A DNA stretch of 50,218 nucleotides, from the NCBI GenBank assembly GCA_902573565.1, contig CACGKI010000010.1, forward strand, positions 1 through 50,218, given 5' to 3'. A program made the translations under genes and the position numbers. Positions 41,865-50,218 of this stretch are shown here, piece after piece. A model generated the notes under the pieces. The model worked only from the letters and a program-made list of their open reading frames with translations. It was not told where the DNA came from and ran no database searches. Every line of letters starts with the position of its first letter. The stretch's first letter is position 1. The stretch comes from an uncultured Prochlorococcus sp. GTDB taxonomy: Bacteria; Cyanobacteriota; Cyanobacteriia; PCC-6307; Cyanobiaceae.

Positions 41865-42212
41865 ATGGCACGCGTAAAAAGAGGCAACATAGCCAGAAAA
41901 AGAAGAAACAAAATCTTAAACCTTGCAAAAGGTTTTAGAGGCGGCAACAAAAATCTTTTCAGAACAGCAAATCAAAGAGTGATGAAAGCTCTTTGTAATG
42001 CTTACAGGGATAGAAGAAGAAGAAAAAGAGATTTTAGAAGACTTTGGATTTCTAGAATTAACGCATCTGCCAGGATAAATGGAACAAACTATAGCAAGTT
42101 GATAAATGGCATGAAAAATTCAGAAATTATAATTAATAGAAAAATGCTTGCTCAATTAGCCTTAAACGATCCTAAGTGTTTTGAAAAAATTGTTTCTTCC
42201 GTTAGTAAGTAG
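41865..42212 (+). CDS. rplT: 50S ribosomal protein L20
   Basis: Early-assembly protein that binds 23S rRNA. The 115 residues start [20 protein letters not shown] and contain [23 protein letters not shown] and [20 protein letters not shown], all typical. It is probably in one transcript with rpmI. A TPR protein follows 37 bases later. Confidence 0.97.
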   Translation: MARVKRGNIARKRRNKILNLAKGFRGGNKNLFRTANQRVMKALCNAYRDRRRRKRDFRRLWISRINASARINGTNYSKLINGMKNSEIIINRKMLAQLALNDPKCFEKIVSSVSK

Positions 42213-42249
42213 AAAAAAAGAATATAATCTAGAAAAGTTAATATAAATA

Positions 42250-42807
42250 ATGGAATTATCTTCCTTTCAATCTTATTTAATAATTCTTTTTGTTGTATTA
42301 ATAATAATTTCTATTTTTGTATTCAGACAATTTCTAAAAACAAGAAGTGAAGAATTAAATTTAGTTAAATTCGAGCAGAAAGGTTTAGATTCTCTTACTC
42401 AAGCTACAGAATTATATGAATTTGGGTCTATTCAAATAAAAAAAAGATTATATTCTGAAGCAACTAAAACTTTTTTAAAAGCAATTGAAAATTATGAAAA
42501 TGAACCTGATGAAGCCAAAGCGATAATAAACAATGCTTTAGGGTTCTCGTATGCTGCTCAAAATGAATTTAAGAAAGCAATTAAACACTATAACTCCGCA
42601 ATAAAATCACTCCCAGAATATCCTATAGCCCTAAATAACCTCGCATCAGCACAACAGCGTTTACTTGAGTACGACTTGGCATATGCAACCTATCAAAAGG
42701 TTCTAGTGATAGATCCAAAAAACAAAACAGCAATTAAAAAAAGTAAGGAGTTAGAAAAAAGGAATAATTATAAACCTTTTAAAGGTATTAAAGATAAGGG
42801 ATTCTAA
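42250..42807 (+). CDS. Membrane-anchored TPR-repeat protein
   Basis: A protein of 185 residues with one N-terminal membrane helix (about 8-27) and a soluble domain with three TPR units from about residue 60: [43 protein letters not shown] and [25 protein letters not shown] units bind other proteins, so it is a likely assembly or scaffolding factor. The partner is unknown. thiG begins two bases after its stop, so the genes are translated from one transcript. Confidence 0.85.
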   Translation: MELSSFQSYLIILFVVLIIISIFVFRQFLKTRSEELNLVKFEQKGLDSLTQATELYEFGSIQIKKRLYSEATKTFLKAIENYENEPDEAKAIINNALGFSYAAQNEFKKAIKHYNSAIKSLPEYPIALNNLASAQQRLLEYDLAYATYQKVLVIDPKNKTAIKKSKELEKRNNYKPFKGIKDKGF

Positions 42808-42809
42808 AT

Positions 42810-43604
42810 ATGGAAAATTATTCTTCTTTACTAATTGGTGGAAAACAATTTTCCAGTAGATTAATGGTGGGTACTGGCAAATATAAATCTACTCAAGATA
42901 TGGTAGAAAGCTTGTCAAATTCTGAAACGGAAATTATAACAGTCGCTGTTAGAAGAATAAAAAATGATCAGACCGGAGAAAATTTGCTCGAAAAGATCAA
43001 CTGGAAAAAATACTGGATGCTCCCTAATACAGCTGGTTGTGTTAATTCCGATGAAGCAGTGAGAATAGCAATTTTGGGTAGAGAACTTGCAAAATTATCT
43101 GGTCAAGAAGAAAATAATTTTGTGAAGTTAGAAGTTATTCCTGACAAAAAGTATTTGCTACCAGATCCAATAGAAACCATTAAAGCAGCCGAAATCTTAA
43201 CAAAAAAAGGTTTTGCTGTACTTCCCTATATCAATGCAGATCCTATTCTTGCAAAAAGACTAGAAGAAATAGGTTGTGCAACTGTAATGCCATTGGGCTC
43301 GCCTATAGGCTCCGGGCAAGGTTTATTAAATTTATCAAATATAAGGATAATTATTGAGAATGCAAAAGTCCCAGTAATAATTGACGCAGGAATTGGGGTG
43401 CCTAGCGAAGCTTCACAAGCTATGGAAATTGGAGCTGATGGTGTCTTAATCAATAGTGCAATAGCACAAGCTGAAAATCCTCCTCTAATGGCTCAAGCGA
43501 TAAATTATGGTGTGAAAGCTGGCAGGAAAGCGTATCTGGCAGGAAGAATTAAAAAACAAGACTTTGCAATAGCAAGTTCACCGGAAAAAAACATATCTAT
43601 CTAA
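42810..43604 (+). CDS. thiG: Thiazole synthase
   Basis: Forms the thiazole phosphate of thiamin from deoxyxylulose phosphate, ThiS thiocarboxylate and a glycine-derived imine. The 264-residue TIM barrel has MVGTGKYKS (20-28), [14 protein letters not shown] near 70, [15 protein letters not shown] and [27 protein letters not shown] in the phosphate-binding end. Its start follows the TPR gene with a two-base gap. thiS and thiO are not in this window, and I see no TPP riboswitch upstream. Confidence 0.96.
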   Translation: MENYSSLLIGGKQFSSRLMVGTGKYKSTQDMVESLSNSETEIITVAVRRIKNDQTGENLLEKINWKKYWMLPNTAGCVNSDEAVRIAILGRELAKLSGQEENNFVKLEVIPDKKYLLPDPIETIKAAEILTKKGFAVLPYINADPILAKRLEEIGCATVMPLGSPIGSGQGLLNLSNIRIIIENAKVPVIIDAGIGVPSEASQAMEIGADGVLINSAIAQAENPPLMAQAINYGVKAGRKAYLAGRIKKQDFAIASSPEKNISI

Positions 43605-43769
43605 TTCTGTTCGTTGAGCAAAGTTTAAAAAGAGAATAAAAACTTATTATTTTTTTTATCGTATTAAGAAAGAAGATTTGAAACTATTTTCAATGTTTTT
43701 TCGCAAATTGGAAGCACACTGTAGTAATTTAATAAATATATTATGAATCTATTAATTCTGGAGTTCTGA

Positions 43770-44963
43770 GTGAAAGTTATTGTTTTAGGTGGAGATGGTT
43801 TTTGCGGTTGGCCTTGTGCGGTGAATTTAGCAGAGCAAAATCATGATGTAATTATTGTCGACAATTTAAGTCGTAGAAAAATTGATATTGATCTAGAGGT
43901 AGAATCTTTAACTCCAATTGCTTCGATAACAGAAAGACTTTCTGCATGGGAAGAGATTGGAGGTAAGCCTATGAGATTTCTTAACATGGATATCTCTAAA
44001 CAATATCAAAAATTACTCAATTTGCTCATTGATGAAAAGCCAGATTCTGTAATCCATTTTGCAGAACAAAGAGCAGCACCTTACTCGATGAAATCGAGTT
44101 TTACCAAAAGATATACAGTAGATAATAATGTTAATGGCACCCACAACCTTCTTGCTGCAATAGTAGAGAGTAATTTAGATATTCATGTTGTTCATTTAGG
44201 AACAATGGGAGTCTACGGATATGGATCACATAGAGGTGCAACAATTCCAGAAGGTTATTTAAAAGTTGAAGTTCCACAACCAGATGGAAGCCGCTTTGAA
44301 GAAGAAATATTACACCCTGCAAGTCCAGGAAGTGTCTACCATATGACTAAAACTTTAGATCAATTATTATTTCTTTATTACAACAAAAATGATCTTGTAA
44401 GAATAACTGATCTTCATCAAGGTATAGTTTGGGGAACAAATACAGAAGCAACTTTAAAAGATCCTAGATTGACAAACAGATTTGACTATGACGGAGATTA
44501 TGGAACTGTTCTAAATAGATTTCTTATGCAAGCAGCTATTGGATATCCATTAAGTGTTCATGGCACAGGGGGGCAAACAAGAGCATTTATTCATATAAAA
44601 GACTCTGTAAAATGTGTTCAACTTGCTCTTGAAAATCCTCCAAAACCTGGCGAAAGGGTCAAAATCTTTAATCAAATGACTGAAAGTCATCAAGTTGGAG
44701 AATTAGCTAAAAAAGTTGCATCTTTAACAGGGGCTGATATAAATTATTTACCAAATCCAAGAAACGAAGCAGTAGAAAATGATCTCATTGTTGATAATAA
44801 ATGCTTTATAGAGTTAGGTTTAAACCCAACGACTCTTGACAATGGCTTATTAGAAGAAGTTGTTGAAGTTGCTAAAAAATACTCTACTAGATGTGATCTT
44901 AAACGCATACCCTGTGTTTCATCCTGGACTAAAAAACAAGCTGAGGCTATAAAGACTAATTAA
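43770..44963 (+). CDS. sqdB: UDP-sulfoquinovose synthase
   Basis: Converts UDP-glucose and sulfite to UDP-sulfoquinovose, the headgroup donor of the thylakoid sulfolipid SQDG. The 397-residue SDR protein has the NAD loop GGDGFCGWP (7-15), DNLSRRKIDIDLEVESLTPI, the active-site TMGVYGYG and YHMTK, and HFAEQRAAPYSMKS, all typical of SqdB. GTG start with GGAG seven bases upstream. The 165-base region before it carries TATATT- and TATTAT-like boxes around 43735-43745. It is followed by sqdX after 27 bases. Confidence 0.97.
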   Translation: MKVIVLGGDGFCGWPCAVNLAEQNHDVIIVDNLSRRKIDIDLEVESLTPIASITERLSAWEEIGGKPMRFLNMDISKQYQKLLNLLIDEKPDSVIHFAEQRAAPYSMKSSFTKRYTVDNNVNGTHNLLAAIVESNLDIHVVHLGTMGVYGYGSHRGATIPEGYLKVEVPQPDGSRFEEEILHPASPGSVYHMTKTLDQLLFLYYNKNDLVRITDLHQGIVWGTNTEATLKDPRLTNRFDYDGDYGTVLNRFLMQAAIGYPLSVHGTGGQTRAFIHIKDSVKCVQLALENPPKPGERVKIFNQMTESHQVGELAKKVASLTGADINYLPNPRNEAVENDLIVDNKCFIELGLNPTTLDNGLLEEVVEVAKKYSTRCDLKRIPCVSSWTKKQAEAIKTN

Positions 44964-44990
44964 AATCTCTGAAATAATTATCTTAAGAAA

Positions 44991-46124
44991 GTGAAAATTG
45001 CATTGTTTACTGAAACTTTTTTACCTAAAGTTGACGGAATAGTCACTAGACTGACTAAAACAATTGAATTTTTAATTAAAAATGGTGATGAAGTTATAAT
45101 TTTTTGTCCAGAAGGGTGTCCAGAATCATATATGGGAGCAACTGTAGTTGGAGTTGCTGCAATGCCATTACCCTTATACCCAGAGTTGAAGCTTGGTTTA
45201 CCAGGTCCTGCAGTCTCAGATAAGTTAGAAAAATTTAATCCAGATTTGATACATGTAGTTAATCCAGCTGTACTTGGCTTAGGTGGTATATGGTTGGCGA
45301 AAACTAATAATATTCCTTTAATTGCTAGCTACCATACTCATCTTCCAAAATATCTAGAACATTATGGTATGGGTATGTTAGAGCCACTTTTGTGGGAATT
45401 ACTTAAAGCAGCTCATAATCAAGCCTTGTTAAATTTATGTACTTCTACCGCTATGGTCAATGAGTTAAAAGATAAAGGTATTCAAAGGACTGCGCTTTGG
45501 CAGAGAGGAGTAGATACTTGCAGTTTCAAGCCAGATTTAAGAAGTGAGGAAATGAGAGAAAAATTATTTGGAAAATATAAAGAAGCTAAATATCTATTGA
45601 TTTATGTAGGAAGATTATCAGCAGAAAAACAAATTGAAAGAATTAAACCAGTCTTAGAAAGTATCCCTAGTGCTTGCCTAGCACTTGTAGGTGACGGACC
45701 GTATAGAAACCAGCTTGAAAAAATCTTCGAAAATACCAAGACTAATTTCATAGGATATTTATCTGGCAACGAACTTGCTAGCGCATATGCTTCTGGAGAT
45801 ATATTTTTATTTCCCTCTAGTACAGAAACACTTGGATTAGTTTTACTAGAAGCGATGGCAGCAGGATGTCCAGTTATCGGAGCCAACAAAGGGGGTATTC
45901 CAGATATTATTAGCGATGGGATTAATGGTTGTTTATATGATCCTGACGAAAAAGATAATGGGGTGCAAAGTTTGATTGAAGCGACAAAAAAAATTCTAGA
46001 GAATGAAGATAAAAGAGAAGTTATGAGGAAAGAGGCACGAAATGAAGCAGAAAAATGGGATTGGAATCAAGCAACGTTACAACTACAAAATTATTATTCA
46101 GATACTCTCAAAGAAATAGATTAA
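44991..46124 (+). CDS. sqdX: Sulfoquinovosyltransferase (SQDG synthase)
   Basis: Transfers sulfoquinovose from UDP-sulfoquinovose to diacylglycerol at the membrane, the last step of SQDG synthesis. The 377-residue GT4 (GT-B fold) protein starts KIALFTETFLPKVDGIVTRL, has an SYHTHLPKYLEHYG region near 118, RGVDTCSFKP near 171, VGRLSAEKQIERI, and the E-x7-E motif ETLGLVLLE. A GTG start follows sqdB by 27 bases, so both steps are made together. It converges on the small unknown gene with a 12-base gap. Confidence 0.95.
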   Translation: MKIALFTETFLPKVDGIVTRLTKTIEFLIKNGDEVIIFCPEGCPESYMGATVVGVAAMPLPLYPELKLGLPGPAVSDKLEKFNPDLIHVVNPAVLGLGGIWLAKTNNIPLIASYHTHLPKYLEHYGMGMLEPLLWELLKAAHNQALLNLCTSTAMVNELKDKGIQRTALWQRGVDTCSFKPDLRSEEMREKLFGKYKEAKYLLIYVGRLSAEKQIERIKPVLESIPSACLALVGDGPYRNQLEKIFENTKTNFIGYLSGNELASAYASGDIFLFPSSTETLGLVLLEAMAAGCPVIGANKGGIPDIISDGINGCLYDPDEKDNGVQSLIEATKKILENEDKREVMRKEARNEAEKWDWNQATLQLQNYYSDTLKEID

Positions 46125-46136
46125 ACTTAATTTAAA

Positions 46137-46385
46137 TTATGCTACGTGTGGAGGCGTAGGATTACTATATGAACTTAAAGGAAGTATTAGAGTAGCAATA
46201 TTTTGATTCTTTGCAGGCCTTTTTTTCTTTGGAAATTTTTTACCAAAAGGTACTCTTATAACATTAGTTCCCTCAATGGAACAAATGTTTGAGCTATCTT
46301 CTGAAAAATTATTGACAAAACTTGGTAAATCGATGTTTTTAACAGGCAGGTGCTTAACATTACCAGATTTAAAATCTTTGGTCAT
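46137..46385 (-). CDS. Hypothetical protein, 82 residues
   Basis: I do not recognise this protein. It has no signal peptide or membrane helix. The N-terminal half is polar (GNVKHLPVKNIDLPSFVNNF), followed by EGTNVIRVPFGKKFPKKKRP, a basic segment, and a Pro-rich end NPTPPHVA. The frame is open, ends just 12 bases from sqdX and starts with ATG; the leader has GGGG 12 bases before it. Real but lineage-restricted, or a chance frame: the compact neighbourhood favours a real gene. Confidence 0.5.
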   Translation of the reverse strand: MTKDFKSGNVKHLPVKNIDLPSFVNNFSEDSSNICSIEGTNVIRVPFGKKFPKKKRPAKNQNIATLILPLSSYSNPTPPHVA

Positions 46386-46514
46386 AGCTTCAAATACCCC
46401 AAAAAATTTGATGCTCGAATATTTTAATAAAAAAATTTAAAAAATTTCTATAAGAAAATATTAAATTTTTATTCAAATTGATAATAACTAAGTAAATACA
46501 AGGGCGCTAGTCCT

Positions 46515-49424
46515 TTAAGCACATTTTTTTTCTTCTAAAGTCTCTCCTTGATTTACATTACAAGAACAAATTAAATTGCGATCACCGTATGCATTATTAA
46601 TCCTAGAAACTGTGGACCAAAACTTAATAGTTGTTGGAGTTTTATAAGGAAAAGAAGCTTTTTCTTTTGAATAAGGATAATGCCAATTATCAGAAATCAA
46701 CTCTTTCAGCGTATGGGGAGCATTACTTATTACATTATTATTTTTAAATTCAATATTATTTTCTATTTCACTGATTTCTTCTCCAATCAATAGCATAGCC
46801 TCACAAAATCTATCTAGTTCTGCCAAACCTTCACTTTCAGTAGGCTCTATCATTATGGTCTCTGGAACAGGCCAACTTATAGTTGGGGCATGAAAACTAT
46901 AATCTATTAATCTTTTAGCTAAATCATTAACACTCAAACCGGTTTTGGATTTTAAATCTCTAAAATCTAAAATACATTCATGTGCGACAAAATTATTTTT
47001 TCCTTTATAAAGAATCTTAAATTTATGCTTTAAAGAATGCGCAATATAATTTGCAGATAAAATTGCATGCGAAGTTGCTTTCCTTAAACCACCATGACCA
47101 GCCATTTTTATGTACATCCAACTTATTGGAAGAATACTTGCACTCCCATGCTTGGCAGAAGATACATAATTGGAACTATTAAAGAAATTATTATCCATTA
47201 AAGAATGGGTAGGAAGAAATGGGCTTAAAGTTTCTGATGCAGCTACTGGACCCACTCCTGGACCACCACCTCCATGTGGAATGCAGAAAGTTTTATGTAA
47301 ATTCAAATGACAAACATCAACACCATAGTTCCCTGGTTTGCATAATCCTACCTGAGCGTTCAAATTTGCTCCATCTAAATAGACAAATCCTCCCACGGAG
47401 TGAATTAATTCACATATCTTTCTAATTTGCAATTCAAAAACTCCATGAGTAGAGGGATAGGTCAACATAAGAGCCCCTATTTGGTTATCAAATTTCTTGA
47501 CCTTGATCGACAAATCTTGAAAATCAATATTTCCTTCGTCATCACATTCAACAGTTAAAACATCAAAACCTGCCATAACTGCACTAGCAGGATTAGTTCC
47601 ATGAGCACTTTTAGGAATTAAACATTTTTTTCTTGAAAGTTCACCTTTTGATTCAAAATAAGAATTTATTGCCAATAAACCTGCAAACTCTCCTTGGGAG
47701 CCTGCATTTGGTTGAAAAGAAACTGATTTTAAACCAACAATATCACTTATCCATTTCTCTAGGTCAGATATTATTTTTGAATAGCCCTTAGTTTGATCTG
47801 TTGGAGAAAAAGGATGAATGGAAGATAAATTAGCCCAAGATACTGGATTTAACTCTGCTGCAGAATTTAACTTCATGGTACAGCTTCCTAATGGCATCAT
47901 TCCATCTACCAAAGAAAAATCTTTTTCAGCCAGTCGGAATATATATCTCATTAATTCAGTTTCACTTTGGTAATTTGTGAATATATCTTGCTTCATCCAT
48001 TCACAGGATCTCAAAGCTAAACCTTCAAAATGAAATTCTTTATCAAATTTTATATGCTCTAAATATTCTTTTTTATCCATAATATTTGCTATAAATATCA
48101 AGATGTCTTTGATTTCATTTTCATTGCTAAGCTCATCTAAAGAAATCCCAAAGCCAGTTGAATCTTCAATAGTTGATCCCAACGGCAAAATTCTTAAGTT
48201 ATACCCATTTTTTAAAGCTTCATTATGAATTTTTTGGGAGTTCTCAGAATAAACGTCAACACTATCAAATCTTGTCCCATCAGAAATATCAAATCCTAAA
48301 TCAACCAAACATGACTCTAAATTTATTCTCAACTCAACTAATCTTTTAGCAATTTGCGTTAATCCAGAGGGGCCATGATAGATAGCATAAAAAGAAGAAA
48401 TAATGGCTAACAAAGATTGAGCAGTACAAATATTACTAGTGGCCTTTTCTCTTCTAATATGTTGCTCTCTTGTTTGCAATGCTAGTCTCAAAGACTTTTC
48501 TCCATTTTTAGAGAGAGTTTGCCCAACAATTCTTCCAGGTATAAGCCTTTTATATTTTTCACTACATGCAAAATATGCGGCATGGGGACCTCCAAAACCC
48601 ATTGGAACTCCAAACCTTTGCATACTACCAACTGCTACATCAACACCAAATTCAGCAATTGGTTTAATTAAAACTTGTGCCAATGGATCAATACATGCCG
48701 TTACAATAATTTCTGATCTATGTGCTTGGGATATTAAGAATGTGGGATCAAATAATTCACCATTTTTACCGGGTAATTGCAACAAAATTCCAAAGACATC
48801 ATCATGATTGGGAAGGTTGCTTTGAGTAAAGCGTTTTAAGGATATTCCCAGAGGTTTTGCTCTGGTTTGTAGAACATTAAAAGTATGATCAAAAACATTT
48901 GATTCCACTAAGTACACTTTTGAAGATTTATTTTTTCTTGCGGCAAAACTCATGGCCATAGCTTCTGCAGCAGCAGTGCCCTCATCTAACAAAGATGAAT
49001 TTGCGACAGGGAATCCTGTTAGTTCACAAACAATAGTCTGAAAATTAAATAAAGCTTCTAATCTTCCTTGTGCAATTTCTGCTTGATATGGAGTATAAGA
49101 TGTGTACCACCTAGGATTTTCGAGAACGTGTCTTTGAATTACTTTAGGCATATGATTATCATAGTAACCAAGGCCTATTAGTGATCTCATTTTGGTATTC
49201 TTCTTCGCAATCTCTTCTAATTCATTTAAGGCCTCAATTTCTGAGCAACCTTGGGGCAATATCTCCGAATATTTCTCTTTAAGCTGAATATCTTCAGGAA
49301 TAACTTGATTTATAAATTGATCAATATTATTAAAACCAAGTTTGTTCAGCATAATTTTTTCATCATTATCTCCTAACCCAAGATGCCTATCTATAAACAA
49401 ATCAGACCCAAATTTGGATGTCAT
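46515..49424 (-). CDS. gcvP: Glycine dehydrogenase (decarboxylating), P-protein
   Basis: PLP-dependent decarboxylase of the glycine cleavage system; in phototrophs it recycles glycine from photorespiration. The 969-residue fused form (both halves in one chain) is normal for cyanobacteria. The PLP-binding Lys711 is in NLHKTFCIPHGGGGPGVGPV. Other motifs are RHLGLGDNDEKIML, GLGYYDNHMPKVI, NSSLLDEGTAAAEAM and GFQ-like PNAGSQGEFAGL. It is co-directional with gcvH, which precedes it by 45 bases; gcvT is not in the window. The 129-base stretch between its stop and the small gene at 46385 shows no clear element. Confidence 0.97.
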   Translation of the reverse strand: MTSKFGSDLFIDRHLGLGDNDEKIMLNKLGFNNIDQFINQVIPEDIQLKEKYSEILPQGCSEIEALNELEEIAKKNTKMRSLIGLGYYDNHMPKVIQRHVLENPRWYTSYTPYQAEIAQGRLEALFNFQTIVCELTGFPVANSSLLDEGTAAAEAMAMSFAARKNKSSKVYLVESNVFDHTFNVLQTRAKPLGISLKRFTQSNLPNHDDVFGILLQLPGKNGELFDPTFLISQAHRSEIIVTACIDPLAQVLIKPIAEFGVDVAVGSMQRFGVPMGFGGPHAAYFACSEKYKRLIPGRIVGQTLSKNGEKSLRLALQTREQHIRREKATSNICTAQSLLAIISSFYAIYHGPSGLTQIAKRLVELRINLESCLVDLGFDISDGTRFDSVDVYSENSQKIHNEALKNGYNLRILPLGSTIEDSTGFGISLDELSNENEIKDILIFIANIMDKKEYLEHIKFDKEFHFEGLALRSCEWMKQDIFTNYQSETELMRYIFRLAEKDFSLVDGMMPLGSCTMKLNSAAELNPVSWANLSSIHPFSPTDQTKGYSKIISDLEKWISDIVGLKSVSFQPNAGSQGEFAGLLAINSYFESKGELSRKKCLIPKSAHGTNPASAVMAGFDVLTVECDDEGNIDFQDLSIKVKKFDNQIGALMLTYPSTHGVFELQIRKICELIHSVGGFVYLDGANLNAQVGLCKPGNYGVDVCHLNLHKTFCIPHGGGGPGVGPVAASETLSPFLPTHSLMDNNFFNSSNYVSSAKHGSASILPISWMYIKMAGHGGLRKATSHAILSANYIAHSLKHKFKILYKGKNNFVAHECILDFRDLKSKTGLSVNDLAKRLIDYSFHAPTISWPVPETIMIEPTESEGLAELDRFCEAMLLIGEEISEIENNIEFKNNNVISNAPHTLKELISDNWHYPYSKEKASFPYKTPTTIKFWSTVSRINNAYGDRNLICSCNVNQGETLEEKKCA

Positions 49425-49469
49425 ATTAAAATATTTTTCTTTAAAATAGCTCTTTTTAAAAAGTTTGCC

Positions 49470-49859
49470 TTATTTTGGTACAACCTTTAATTGATATTCC
49501 TTAGAAGTCATCAAATCAGCAATTGATGCTTTTGATTCTGGTTTCAAAATGACTAACCAACCTTCTCCAATCGGATCATTCTGTAAAAGCTCAGGGTTCT
49601 CAATAACACTTTCATTTACAGATACTATTTTCCCTGAAAAAGGCAGATAGACTTCCTCAACTGCCTTAACTGATTCAATTGTTCCAAAGGTCTCACCTTT
49701 CTCTAGAGTCGCCCCTTGATCAGCTAACTCAACAAAAACGATATCTCCTAATTGATCTATAGCAAACTCACTAACTCCAATTTTTAATAATCCGTTTTCT
49801 TCCAAAACATATTCATGAGTATCTGCATAGTTGAGGTTGTCTGGAAACTGGTAAGACAT
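49470..49859 (-). CDS. gcvH: Glycine cleavage system H protein
   Basis: Lipoylated carrier that shuttles the aminomethyl group between P- and T-proteins. The 129 residues contain the lipoyl-lysine Lys65 in GTIESVKAVEEVYLPFSG and LGDIVFVELADQGATLEKGE. It lies two bases after the stop of the upstream PLP gene and 45 bases before gcvP, so the three are probably one transcript. Confidence 0.97.
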   Translation of the reverse strand: MSYQFPDNLNYADTHEYVLEENGLLKIGVSEFAIDQLGDIVFVELADQGATLEKGETFGTIESVKAVEEVYLPFSGKIVSVNESVIENPELLQNDPIGEGWLVILKPESKASIADLMTSKEYQLKVVPK

Positions 49860-49861
49860 GA

Positions 49862-50218
49862 TTAAGTAGATAAAGGAAGTAGAGAGTCCTTTGAAATTAA
49901 TTTTTCCTCTAATAATTCAGATAATAATCGAATTAATGCAATTTTGATGTGAGCTATGTGAGAACCACCTTGAACAAAAATATTGTAAGGATCTCTTAGA
50001 GGAGCATCAGCGGAAAATTCACTTGTACTACCTTCAATAAATGTACCTCCTGCCATTAATAATTTTGAATTATATCCATCCATTGATGATGGAACAACAT
50101 TAAGAAAAGAATCTACTGGTGAAGAATTTTGAAAAGATTGACAAACTTTTTGTACCAAATAAGGATTATTCAATCTTATTGCCTGAATAAGATCAGATCT
50201 ATAAGTTGCTGGCTCTGG
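49862..50218 (-). CDS. Methionine gamma-lyase/aluminium-resistance family PLP enzyme (C-terminal part, runs off the window)
   Basis: The frame is open to the right edge (about 118 codons present), so the N-terminal part and PLP lysine lie outside. The sequence PEPATYRSDLIQAIRL, SSPVDSFLNVVPSSMDGYNS, LLMAGGTFIEGSTSEFSADA and LRDPYNIFVQGGSHIAHIKI matches the C-terminus of PLP proteins annotated as cystathionine beta-lyase-like proteins involved in aluminium resistance. The true role in marine cyanobacteria is unknown. gcvH follows after two bases, in one operon. Confidence 0.8.
   Translation of the reverse strand, partial: PEPATYRSDLIQAIRLNNPYLVQKVCQSFQNSSPVDSFLNVVPSSMDGYNSKLLMAGGTFIEGSTSEFSADAPLRDPYNIFVQGGSHIAHIKIALIRLLSELLEEKLISKDSLLPLST

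Overview
The window is a piece of a small, strongly A+T-rich cyanobacterial chromosome, most likely a high-light-adapted Prochlorococcus. Evidence: a psbZ photosystem II gene, the sulfolipid pair sqdB/sqdX, ycf23, precorrin-8X methylmutase, an aspartate kinase with four ACT domains, a cyanobacterial SecA without the C-terminal zinc motif, and very tight packing. I count 47 protein-coding genes (one broken by a frameshift, one cut by the right edge) and one tRNA. There is no rRNA, CRISPR array, insertion sequence, phage gene or genomic island. No gap reaches 300 bases; the largest, about 150 to 170 bases, hold only promoters and short inverted repeats.

Layout. 1-7.4 kb: ssb, dedA, ahcY, tsaE, a PfkB kinase, an alpha/beta hydrolase, a group 2 sigma factor and mgtE. 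7.5-10.5 kb: a leftward operon gyrB - secreted SH3-like protein - crcB - crcB. 10.6-14 kb: miaA, infC, a GntR regulator and cysE, rightward. 14-18.8 kb: secA, an acetyltransferase, an NTF2-like protein, tRNA-Gly, ribH and psbZ. 18.9-25.2 kb: mutS, cobH (opposite strand), holA and lysC. 25.2-33.1 kb: uvrB, ycf23, a frameshifted tilS, then leftward asd-dapA-rnj. 33.3-38.7 kb: tig, clpP, clpX and dnaX, rightward. 38.7-41.5 kb: a membrane GT2 glycosyltransferase and a SPOR/SpoIID protein, leftward. 41.6-46.1 kb: rpmI, rplT, a TPR protein, thiG, sqdB and sqdX. 46.1-50.2 kb: a small unknown gene, gcvP, gcvH and the C-terminal end of a PLP enzyme.

Functional groupings: replication and repair (ssb, gyrB, mutS, holA, dnaX, uvrB), protein folding, export and turnover (tig, clpP, clpX, secA), the aspartate/lysine branch (lysC, asd, dapA), glycine cleavage (gcvP, gcvH), tRNA modification (tsaE, miaA, tilS) and thylakoid glycolipids (sqdB, sqdX, possibly the GT2 enzyme).

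This is mostly core genome and I see no large new system. The best leads are small recoding and regulatory signals: (1) a phase-correct A AAA AAC heptamer in dnaX with a Shine-Dalgarno-like GAGGAGAAGGG 9 bases upstream and a -1-frame stop four codons later, placed where a short gamma subunit would end; (2) tilS interrupted at a shifty stop (TTT TGA T) where a +1 slip restores the full protein, with a terminator-like hairpin in its leader; (3) an RNase J tail ending in an Arg-rich motif like the PNPase-binding tail of cyanobacterial RNase E; (4) an asymmetric pair of fluoride-channel subunits co-transcribed with gyrB.
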